Below are positions 20,776-32,700 of a stretch of 64,000 nucleotides of DNA, piece after piece (position 1 is the stretch's first letter; each line of letters begins with the position of its first letter). The stretch is from the NCBI GenBank assembly GCA_034336665.1, contig CM067576.1, positions 12,391,385-12,455,384 of the forward strand, given 5' to 3'. Both the position numbers and the translations under genes were made by a program. The DNA comes from Luscinia megarhynchos. Lineage: Eukaryota > Chordata > Aves > Passeriformes > Turdidae. The notes beneath the pieces are model-generated. The model searched no databases and was not told the DNA's origin. It saw nothing but the letters and a program-made list of their open reading frames with translations.

Positions 20776-23700
20776 GTAAGGCCGGGCCGGGGGAGGCGGC
20801 GCGGGGGGCGCGGGGCTGCGCGGCGGGCGGTGCCCATCCATGGATCCGGGAGATGCCCGCAGAGACCCGTCTCGCTCCTGTGCGTCCCTCTGAGCGAGGT
20901 GTCGGGTTTCAGGTGATCCTCGGTGCTGGCGTCGGAAGGACTAGAATAGAGAGTGCTATAATCAGTTTCTTGGGGATGGGGCTATGTTTGATGAAGATGG
21001 CACTTAAGCACTGTGCTGAACATCTGCGCAGGTGGCTGCAGCTGCTACAGTTTTGATTTTTAAGGGCTAATCAACTTCTAATTATTTTTAGAATATTTAC
21101 TAATATTTAGATGTAACTTTCATTAAAATACGCTGAATGATCTCCTTTAATAATCACAGCTGTAATAATATTTCTTGCTATGTGTTATTCTGGAGTGCCG
21201 TGTTTGTTTTGGAGGGCACAAACATGGTTCAGACTTAGGTGAATGTAAACAAAATGTCTTAAGATTACTGCTTCTTCTTGGAAAGAGAGATTTGGGTTGA
21301 GCGTGGTTAATCTACATGCATTGATGTGCTCTCAGTCTAACAGATGCACAGCTGTGCAAAGCAACACACCTGTCAGGCTCATACAGGTGTGCCTTAGCTG
21401 AAAGGGATGCAGGTATTGCTCCACTGAGTTTAGCATCTTTTTCTCATACTTCAATACTTTCAGGGTGAATTACTGTACAGAAACGATGGCTAGTCCCAAA
21501 TTTCTAGGCCTTGTGTTGTTCATACAGCGTGACTAGCTAGTGAACAGCATACAACTAAGACAGGATATTGGAAGTTGATGTTTTAAGTCTATTTTTTGAG
21601 CAGCCCAAAAAGAAGAAAATCACCAAACGCATATTTAACACAGGAAGTATTAGCATAGCTCTAGAAATAGCTGTAAAGACTTTAAAAGTACGTTGTTTCC
21701 TGTGGTTTGTTGGGAAACCCTAAATACGCATCTTATAGCTCACAGTTAACCATCACCTCTTGTTAGTGCCAGTGTGTGGAAATTGCCAAACTGTGACTGT
21801 AATGGTGTTTATGAAGAGTAAAGTTCAGGCAGCATTTTTTTTTCCTTTGGTATAATATTAAGAAATCTCATCAAGACAGCAGTAGCTGGCTGTAAAACAT
21901 TACAGTGGTTTGATAATTGAAGTGGGGAGACTATGGCTGTTCCTGCTGTAGAAGCCTGCTAATTTCAGGACTGTCTCTGCTGGACCTCAAAGCTTTGGTT
22001 TTTTTAGTGGTGGATTTAAGCCTCATGATTAAATAACAGTGCAAATGTTATCAAGAAGTTTTAACTGCTCAAATATGCTGCAGTTGTACTTATACTCTTC
22101 CAGTTCTTGAATTTGAACTTTGGTGTTGGTTTCATGATGGGAATTAGAAACTGTTGGAACTGCATAAGCAGGGAGGGGAAGGATACAGTGTCAAACTACG
22201 TTGTTTATTTCTTCCTGACTCTTGAACACACTTTGGAGCTGATGGCTTTTAAAAGATAATAGCACAGAGTTTCTTTGGCAGTGAACTTTAGACTCAATCT
22301 GCAAGTATCTGCTCATGGTTAGTCACACTGAGAGAGCAGCTGAATGTTTTTCGAAGAGGACCAGATTCACAGAAGCTCTGAAGATGGAAGTTGATGTTCA
22401 GGGTTCTGGTACCCAAATACTGCTGTCAGTTTGGCTTAAGTGCTTATGGACGTGAAAACTGAGTTGGGCTCACAATACCACTTTTAGGCTGTTTACAAAT
22501 CGTTTGGCTAAGACACTTGTAGACGCTTTTCAATACAATTGCTGAGTGTATGTTCCTTAACCCAAGTGAGCACCTAATCATCTGTTACGGAGCCAGATGT
22601 GATTCTGGGGAGAAATGGATAATTGTTACTTGATTTAAGAACCTGCAAAGTAGAATTGAGCAGATTGCTTTAGTCTATCTGGACATTTATCTGTGATGTT
22701 TAGCCTCAGGAAGAAAGGCCTGATAGCAGTGACTGGCGTGAAAGAGGTGAGGGTGAAATGGAGGCACCAAACCAGTTCCTGATGTGGCTACACTGCCTAG
22801 ACATGCTTGTGTGGTCCTCTCTTCCAGATCTTCAGCTGACTAGTGCTGTCACTAATTTGATGGAGTAAAAACTGTGAGAAACACAGAAGAATTTATGGAA
22901 CTGAGATTTGCTGTCTTGTAAGACACTAGTAAAGGGCCATTTAAATCTCATCTGCTGGTGATGAGGGGAGTCAGGCATTTTAAAGGAAGATAAGAAAAAC
23001 TAAAGTCAAGAAAACCTTTTACTAAGTCAGTGTAGCAGTGGAAACTGGAGAGGTTGTGAAGTCTCCGTTCTTGGAGGATTATTGAAAAACTTTTGAGGCC
23101 TCAAAGTGTTGACTGAACAAAGCTGTAGCTGACCTCATCTCATGTTGGCTGTTTTCCTGCTGGTGTAACTGAGAGATCACACCAGATGACCTCCAGAGGA
23201 ACCTTCCAAGCAGCAGTTGCGTGATAGCTCTTCTGAGGAAATGCCCATGGGGAAGAATGGCTGGCAATTTTCAAGGAAATTTCCAAAGGTTATTTGTGGG
23301 TTGAGATGATAAATGTGAGAGCGGTAAGTGTTGCAGCACTGCTGCTGTGTGGGATCTGCCCAAAGGGAAGAGAGCAGGATCTCATTCACAGAGAGCCGTG
23401 CCTGTTGGCGGGGGAAGGCGAGAGCACTGTGCCAGCGTGCTGCACTCTCCAGGGGAGCTGGAGCCCTTCCCCTTGGCTCCCGAGCGTAACCCAGCGCTGA
23501 GGGAAGGGCAAAGACTGGGAGCATTTGATACACTGTGTATGTTACCTCTTGCAGTTTGTTCCTTTTGATTGTTTGGTGATCCTAGATTGAGAACAAATGC
23601 CTGCATTTCCCTTGAGGTGAATTGAGACACACTAATATATGAATGTATGTTGCAGAGATTTGCAAAATCCTGCATGAATATAAAGGAGAGATGAACAGTT

Positions 23701-26700
23701 TCAAGTTTATTTTCTCCAGTGTGATTCTATGGACGCATGTAATCATTGTGGACACATGGAGGGTTAGTGTAGTAAAGTTGAGGAAAAATCCATTTGGGTT
23801 GATGGAGAATCCATTATAAATAGATGTTTTGGTTTTTTTCCCCCATGGAATTTCCTGCATAGTTTTTTTGGCATCCTAGCATTTTCTTATTAGTCCTTGA
23901 AATCTGGTTATTAGCCCCTAGCAGATGTTACAGGCTCTCACTCAATTGCAGTTGAAAAATGTATTTCTGATAATAGATTAATACTGCCAGGAGCAGTGTA
24001 TACTAAAAGTGCATCTTTAAGTGTTAAATTATGCCTCTGCATTCTGTATCTCGCCATAATAACGCCTATCCCCAAAGAGACCGCTGCTGAAATGTCAACA
24101 GAATTATCAGAATGAGCAAGGAGGGAGAAGCTGAAAGCTGTGATATTTTGTCTTGTGTTAAGCTTTATGTGGTACCCACTTGTAGAAGTGATAAAGCCCA
24201 TGAAGAGCAGTTACAGTAATTGCCCATTACCACCTGTCCTCCCACTGTGAACGGGGCTGTTCTGGAGCGTGATTAGAGCTGCCTGAGTGGGAGTTTGCAG
24301 AGCGTGATGGAGTTTTCCCACAAGGAAAATGGGAAGATGTGCCAGGGTGTGTCAGATACATTTAATTTGCATGTAAATTCTGTCCAGACCAAATGTATTT
24401 TGAGCTGGACTTGGAATATTTGAATCAAAGACCTCTCACACAACTTGTTAAGGAGAATAAGTCTCCAGTGTCTCAAGGACTAAGGACACTTAAGTGCAGT
24501 TTTGCTCTGTAGAGGCTCATAGGCCATGTAGATTGGTGTTCATGGGCACAGCAAAGGCATTTTGCTGCCCACCCCTCAGGTTAATTTCATTTAATTTAGC
24601 AGTTCAGCAGGCTTTGGTGTGTTTTCTCTTAACTCGTCCCATTGCTCACATTAGCTGCCTTAGCCCCCCAAGCTGATTTAGCTGTTAAAATTTGCCATCA
24701 GGTTTTACTTTGCTGCATGCTGATGTTTTAGGGAAGTGCTGGAAGTATAAGAATGGATGCACATGCACAGAAGAAAATGCTTATGGAGAAATTGCACAAT
24801 GCATTTAGTTTGTGTTTATACACACTAACTGTAATAGTTCAGTATAAGTTTTAAATAGTTGTTTGCCTTGTCAGTATTCAGATAAGAATGGGATCAAGGT
24901 TAATGTTGTTATCAAAGGCTACATACTGAGCTGAAGTAGAGAAGTTTTGGGCATCAGAACTGATGATACTGCATACTTTCATACACAGCTGTTGCAGTGC
25001 TAGCAGAAGTAAGTTTAAGTTTTTGTGGATTTCATGATCCTTTTTCTTTCTTGTATTTGAAGGCTGTATAGCATTTTGAACTTTGGCACTGTTTGGCAGT
25101 TGTTACCCAAGCCAGGTCTGCACGTGGAGTGCAACAGTCTTGTTTCTTAATAATGCAGAAGCTTTCTTACAGAGATGACACAAAATGTGGTAGGCTGTTC
25201 TTTGCTGTCACTGACAGCTGCAAATTTATTTTTTTCCCCCTGGTGCCAAACTCCCAACTTGAATTAGGAGTTAGCTGCTCTTTGAAGGTTGGTTCTTGTT
25301 AATTTATACAGGATTGACCCAGAGTCTTACTTTATCTTGCAGGGAAAATGAAGTATTTCAAAGGTGTTTGTGTTTCAAATATGTCATTGTGTTCATAGGA
25401 AAAGAGGTTGACAGGAATCTGTTTCTCAGTTTTTAAAAGCGAAATACAAATTGAGCATTAAACTGAACAATCTTAGGCCTGGCTTAATAAGGAGGGAGCA
25501 GTTAAGTCTTTGTGTGTACTTCTGCATCTTTGGATCCAGAATGGATGTACAAAATCAGAATACAGGTGTATGGTCTGGGTGGAAAGCTTCAAAGGTCGCC
25601 TGAAGTACCCATGGAAAAGGAAAGCGCTTCAACCTTTGTGCTTGCCTTGGCACAGACAAGACGTGTACTGTAATTATTTCATTTGGCATGTGAAGACCTT
25701 ATATGATAAGATATAAGTAACCTTAAACTGCTGCCAGTGACTGTGTACAGCATGAACTTGAGAAGGGCAGACACAAGAGAATTAGTATCTCTGAAGATTA
25801 TTAAGGTTTAGATAACAAGCAGCAGCCACACCAGCATGGGTTTTCTTACTCAGCAGAACTGCTCCATCATTATGTGACCACAGCACTCTTCCCTTGCGGG
25901 AAGTGCTTTTCTAATTGCAGGAAGCAGTTCTAGGGAATCCTTTTAAAGATCACCTTTTTTAAAAATTCTGAGCAGGTTGCCCCTCAAAGCTGTCTTTACA
26001 GCATGTACTGAGCAATGTGTTGCTTTGTTGCAAAGGTTCCTGGTTGCTGTGTCTAGGTAGGGACCACAGTGGCTCCTGGCAGGGCTGGGGAGTGAAAGAA
26101 AATCTGGATTTGTAATTAAGGAGGTTGTACATTATGGTACTCCACTTGCTGTCCTGAAAATAGTTACATTTAGTGTGAAGTAACACATTAAACACCATAT
26201 GGGTTTTGACTTCCCAGTTAGTGTTCTACTTCATGTGTCTGTCTCTTCTTGGATAGTAAAGATCTGTATTTTGTGTATTCTTAAATAGAGCCTGGCCTGA
26301 CTTCCTAAAAGCAGAGTGTGTGTTTTTGAAAGAGTTTTATGTAGTTTATGCAAGGCAGTTGGGCTTGTTAAATAAAAAGCTGGATTCTTACTTTTCCTTT
26401 TTTCACATTGTTGCTGACCACTGCAGAGAGGAGCTGAACTTGAAAAGTCAGCCCTCTGGATTTTTTCTGTGAATAGAAGTTAAATTCTCAGCAAGGAATA
26501 TTTCTGAGCTGTGCATCACTTTTGTGGAATATTCCTGGGAATAGCATTTAGAGGAAGAGCTGAAAAAATTCTTTTAATTATCTAATCCCCACAGAGCTTT
26601 GCAAAAAAGTCCAGTTTTAGTGCAGGGGAATTGACTCTCCTTATGGACTGAAGCTGTGAAATGATGGTTACAGTTGTGCAAGTCTTCAAACCTAGTATCT

Positions 26701-29700
26701 GCAGACCTGTAAGCTTGAAAAAATGATTGGGTAATTGGCAGTGGTCTCATCCAGATATATTTCTGTAACTGTGACTGCTGAAAGGATCAAGCTGATGTCT
26801 GGGGGTATTTTTTTCTAGAGATTTTGCTGCTGGCATTATGCTCCTGAATCTCTCAGAGAAGCATGACCTACAAATACAAGTGAAAAAAAACCCCTTTTAT
26901 AGAGTCATTTATGTATCCCTGAATCCAGATATGATGGATCCTGAGCCAAGATCTACTCTTAAGTAAACCTGCAGCAGTAAGAGGAAGGCTCATGAGGTTT
27001 CCATGTTGTGTCCATGTACAGCTACATTCAAATTCAGTAAAATCAGTGTATTTCTATTATTTAAAGACATCTCAGGCATGAATAAGTCTTGTATCCTTGC
27101 AATCCAACTGATTATGCCCTTGCCATTTGTGTGTACGTGTACTGTGTTTGGAAAACAAAATGGCTTTCATTTTCCTGGCTGCACCTGTAATAAAATCCAT
27201 ATAAATCAATCAAGAGTGGCTTGCATGCACAAGAATCCTTGTGTAACACCTTTTTGCTGGTATAAGGACTAAGTTAACAGTACGTGGGCCCAGTTGCTTG
27301 TTAGAACTCCTCCACCTTGCAAATGAAACTTGAGCAATGTACTTGCCAGCCAAATCTTGACAAATTTTCAATGGAAAAATTTAAAACTTCCTATGATTTT
27401 TCACAAAGGTTAAAACTGGCCTATTTCTTCAGTTTCAAAGTCTGCAAATGGCTGTTAAGATCAGTCAGTTAACCCAGAAAACTGGTCATGTACAGCATGA
27501 TCCCATTTTTCAGGATAAAGTGTGTTCCCATTTAAATTATGGAATAAACGTACAGTTCAGCTGTCCTTGATTGTTATTTGGTGTACAAGATCTATAAACC
27601 TTAAGACTTACAGAGGTGTGATTAATGCTGTATTTGCAAAAGCTTTTTGGCTCATTTAACATGGGATGAAGTGGATCTTCTGAGAAACAGGCATGACTTG
27701 CACCAAGTCATCCTTAAACTCATCACATGAACTTTCAGCTGTTCCCCCCTCTTTCTTTTTGGAGGACAAGATCCCGGTTATTCACTAGGCCTGGTGAATG
27801 GGAAGAATCCATGTAGTGCTTGGGTTGGTGTGTTGTGGTTGAATTCTGCATGGGTTGGATTGACTCCTACAGGCATGTTCTGGGCTGCTGAGTGACATCA
27901 TTCATGACAGGAGGTTGAAACTTGGTGAGATCACTTAATAAATCCTCAGCTAATTGTGGTCCAACAGTAAGATGGCAAATTTTCTTATGTCCAGAGTCTC
28001 AGACAGGTGAAGAAGGCTGGCATGCAATCACAAACTCAATTTGTGTGTGTCTTTATGCTTAGTCTTATGCTTAGCCCTCAGTTATATGGAAAAGATACCA
28101 GCTTTATAGAACTTCTTCATTTCCACTTCAAGCTAGATTTTGCTCACAGAATTCACCTTTGTATTTAAATTGAGTTTTTCAAGATAACCAACTAAAATTT
28201 TTTTGTTAATATCTAACAGTATTCTCTTGGTGCCCATTTCTGAAAGTTGAGGCATTATCCAGGTTTCTTTTCTTCCTAAATTTCACACTCAATAAATGAA
28301 CTGACATACAGCCATGCTTGCTTAAATATATTAAAATATTTTGGAAGGTCATTCTTCTCAAGGATAGATCTCACTGGTAGTGTAAATACAGTGTAATTGC
28401 ATCTTGCTCATGATAAGCATATTAACATCTTTCTGATTTTTTTTCCTATGTTTCATGCTTCTGTAAGATATAAATTATATCTGAAGAGAGATTGGAAGGG
28501 GGCAAAACCAAGCAAGTTATAGTGTCACTTAGGAAACAGAATATGAGCTTCCCAGCTGGGCATCCAGGATCTTTTTTAAACTTAAAAGTTGAATTTTAGG
28601 TACTATTTCTGGGAAATGACCGTGGGGAAGCACTCAGTTGAAGATGTTGTCTTTGCTGTAGGGTTTCTGAGTGTTTCAATGCACTTAGTTAGGAATATTT
28701 ATTGATAAAGGCATATGCAGATTTTGATCCTGCATGTCATAGACAAAATCCCTTTTAGGAACTGCAGTCATCCCACATAAGGGACAAAGGCAAAGCATTT
28801 GTGGTTTAGTGTTATATCATAGTACAGAAATTCCCCCTTCCTAGCCAAGATACCAAAAAAAAGAAACCAAGAAATGGGACCTAAATTCAGTAATATTAAT
28901 TTTCTCTTTTGCTTGCACTTTTTAATAGGACTTTTTGTTGTCCCTTTAACTTCAGGTGATAGAAATTGGGCATCATAACTGCGTCGACTTTTAAAGTGCA
29001 TCCAAATAGATTAAAGCTTTCGTCTCAACAAGCACGTTATGTGAGGGACTGTTAGAGGAGGAGTACCTGGCCTGCCCCTGTTGTCAGCTGAAATGTGTAA
29101 CCTGCTTTCTTCAAGTGTGCATTGCAGTCTTTGTGCTGAACTGCGTCAGAGCTGTTATTTTAGAAGTAAAGGTTATTTAAATCTTTGCTCTCAATAAAAA
29201 AAAAAGTGGTTGAATTTTGTTTATGAGTTGGTTGGAAAGATAGGGTATAGTTTGGGGGAGTTTTTAGTTCAGCTTTCTGAGCACCTTATAGCTTTTAAAT
29301 GTGTAGAATTGCTCATTTTTCCATTTTTACCTGAGGCTAGAGAGATATTGAAGGTCATGTAATTGAGATGAGCACTCGTGCTTTTTCCTGTGAGATTTGT
29401 TGTTAATGTCTGTCTTGTTGAAAAGAACAGCCTGGGTTCAGTCTTAAGCTCCGTGTATGGCTTTTGCTCTTCAACAAACCTAATGGCTCATTCTTGTATC
29501 TTCATAGCTTTCCCATGGTTTGGCATGGACATTGGGGGAACGTTGGTCAAACTTGCCTATTTTGAACCTATTGACATCACTGCAGAGGAGGAGCAGGAGG
29601 AAGTGGAAAGCCTGAAGAGCATCCGCAAATACCTGACTTCCAACGTAGCCTACGGATCCACTGGCATTCGGGATGTCCACCTGGAGCTGAAAGACTTAAC

Positions 29701-32700
29701 CATCTTTGCTCGAAGGGGAAACTTGCACTTTATTCGGTTCCCAACTCATGATTTGCCTACCTTTATCCAAATGGGAAGAAATAAAAACTTCTCGACACTA
29801 CACACGGTGCTCTGTGCCACTGGCGGTGGTGCCTACAAGTTCGAGGAAGACTTCCGCACAGTAGGTAGCCTGGCTTGCCTCTGCCTCAGGCTGATGCTCA
29901 AAGCATTGCTGCTGATGGCTTCAAATAATCTGGGTTTTGAGAAACTCTGGAAAGCTCTAATAATTTTTCAGTGCAAGTTGTATTAAGTGTGATGGGAAGT
30001 TAGAGCCTTTCTGGAATCCACAGCCCCTGTTAATTGTCCCTCTGCTTACGAGAGAATGGCAGCTTAAATATTACATGCAGAGCTATGGAAGAACTGTAGC
30101 GAGCCTTAAGCCCCGAGAATTTCTGACCTGTGGTTTTCCTGTGATCCTTGGAGCATCAGTGAAGTTGCAGGGAGAGTTAGTATGATGCCATTGAGCTTAT
30201 TATGTGCTGGTACCTTAGAAATTACTGTTTTGACTTGTAAGATGGGGAAGGGACTCCCAAAAACCTTGAACAGATTTGCAGATGTGAGTTCCACCAAGAT
30301 GACCCTCAGTGGGCCTCTAGGCCTCTTTTTATTGATTTAAATTGATGAGAAATGTTGTTAATTTTTCAGTGGAGTAGTCTTAGTACTTCAGAAGTGATCT
30401 TTGAGCTTACAGAAGCAGATACTTATACTGTCTCTCTTCTTGATTTAGGTCTGAGATTCGAGTTACACTCGAATTAACTTCCTGGTTTATGCATTCAGAA
30501 TGTACGTCTGGGTTCTCTGTTGGCTTTATAGTAGCATTGAAATTCCTGAGTTAGTCACGTGAGATAGCTTCTTAAAAGTTGGGCAGTACAAGTACAGTCA
30601 TAAATTTGTAGCACATTTGTGCAATGTTAGAACATGTTGCCACAGTCTTTTTCTTCTTTCTTAACACAGATTGGAAACCTCCAGCTGCACAAACTGGATG
30701 AGCTTGACTGCCTTGTCAAAGGCTTATTGTACATAGACTCTGTCAGCTTCAATGGCCAGGCAGAGTGCTATTATTTTGCAAATGCCTCAGATCCCGAGAG
30801 ATGCCAAAAGATGCCTTTTAATCTGGATGATCCATACCCATTGCTGGTTGTTAACATTGGTTCAGGAGTCAGTATTTTATCAGTCCATTCCAAAGACAAC
30901 TATAAAAGAGTAACTGGAACAAGGTAAATTAAATACCTGTATTGGGGTTGTTACTCTATGGGGCAATGACATAAGCATCTTTCATGTGAGGAAATTCTAT
31001 TTAAAAGCAACTTGTTTTCTCTGTCCTTAGTCTAGGTGGAGGGACCTTTCTTGGATTATGCAGTTTGCTGACAGGCTGTGAAAGTTTTGAAGAAGCTCTG
31101 GAAATGGCATCCAAAGGAGACAGCACACATGCTGACAAGCTGGTTCGGGATATATATGGAGGAGACTATGAAAGATTTGGTTTACCAGGATGGGCTGTAG
31201 CATCCAGGTAAGCAGGACTCTCTTGGGGGGTTCTTTTGTTGGTTTGGGGAGCTTCAAAAACAAGACTTAAACTATGAATGCAGCAAGAACTGCTTTTTTG
31301 CAAGATTTTATTATAGTCAAGTCTCATTTTTATCCTAAAAGTATGTGTCCTCAGCTTTCCTGGAGGTTTAAAGCTCTGTGCACCTGCAGGTGCCTGCTAG
31401 GTCAATTTTGAAGAAACCTCCTGAGGTATTTAACACACAGCTTTTTGTGAGTCAAAGGAAAGGTGAGGTGATGGCAAAAGCAGCAGGAGCAGAGTGCAGA
31501 GGTGGTGTGGTGTAACCCAGCAGGCAGCTAAACACCACCCAGCCACTCAGGCACTCCCTCCAGTGAGATGGGGAAGAGAACTGGGAGGAAAGAAATAAAA
31601 TTGGTGGGTTGAGATCAAGACTGTTTAACAGGACAGAAATGGAACAGAACAGAATGGTCTCCTCCCAACTCCTTATGCACCTTCATTGTGCTCACTGCAG
31701 TGAGGAGCAGAAAAGGCCTTGACTGTGTGCAGGCCCTGCTCAGCAATAACAAAAACATCCCTGTGTTACCAACAGCTTCCAGCACAAATCCTAAACACAG
31801 CTCCATAGTAGTTACAATGAAGAGAATTAACTATCCCAGCTCAAACCAGCACACAACTACTAGGAAGAAAATCTCTGTCCCAGTCAAAACTGGTACAAGA
31901 GAGGGGAAAAAGTACAAATTTATTTTTGTTTTCCTAGGATCTTCTAGTAGAGCCATTGTCTAGCAGAAGGTGAGTGGGAGATGGCTTTCATGTTGCTCTT
32001 ACAGTGGAGCAACTCCCAATTATTTTTTGGAAATGTGACTGTCACTACAGACACCTGATGTAGTGTTTTAACAACTTTTCTTGCTGATGAAGGCTGTTGA
32101 GCACAAACAGTTTGCACCACGAGAAGGAATGTCATTGTCAATGACAGAGGACTTTTGTCGCAGCTGCACATATTATTTCCTTTGGGGAATATTATTGATG
32201 ATATTACAGCTTCACTACCCTTACAAAAGATAAGAAAAATAAACTCTACAAGCGAAACTAGTATGTACATAGGAGTGTTCATTAAATCTTTGCTGTTATT
32301 CCATAGTGAGTCATAATTCATGGCAACTTAATTGTTCTCCCTCTCCAGCCACCTGAGTCCAAGCCTCTTGAGAGCCCACGTGCTGAGAGGTTTTAATATC
32401 TGCAAACTTTACACTTTAGTCAATATGTTTTAACTTGCTTTATGTTGGTACTTTCTGTTCTCATTTGCTTTTTAAGATCCTTAAGAGCTTTAATGGCTCT
32501 TTGAGTTTTAAAATAATCGGGATTCTTGCTTTCCAAACTGACTTAGATCTGGCAGAGTCCTTGGTGGTAAAATATCACATAGTACGGATTCTTGTTGGTT
32601 TTTTGTGCTGTGCATGGTAAGGGGAGTGCCCCTCTGATCCAGAGCTTTTCATTCGTGCAACCTAAATTGCATTCTGTCAGCTGTTTTGTTTCAGAGGGTT

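Larger units (their letters stand above)
19920..20900 (+). promoter_or_regulatory. PANK3: CpG-island promoter of PANK3
   Basis: About 1 kb of very GC-rich, CpG-dense DNA surrounds the PANK3 start codon. There is no TATA box, as expected for a housekeeping promoter. A perfect YY1 motif (20324-20333) suggests transcription starts close to 20300, giving a 5' UTR of roughly 450 bases. Upstream lie a 21-bp minisatellite and a perfect inverted repeat. The island contains long GC-driven open frames on both strands that are not supported as genes. Start position and any divergent transcription are inference. Confidence 0.85.

Noticed and set aside
19922..20779. Several Arg/Pro/Ala/Gly-rich open frames of 160-220 codons on both strands
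   Set aside because: They lie in the PANK3 CpG island, where stop codons are rare. They overlap the promoter and each other and show no domain.
29226..29250. GAGTTGGTTGGAAAGATAGG, considered as a CR1 remnant
   Set aside because: Only a short GGTTGGAA match and no further CR1 landmark on either side.
29378..29507. In-frame ATG upstream of PANK3 exon 2 as an alternative start
   Set aside because: The sequence between it and the exon is intronic, ends in a normal TTCATAG acceptor and encodes nothing like a PanK N-terminus. Exon 1 in the CpG island gives the expected start.
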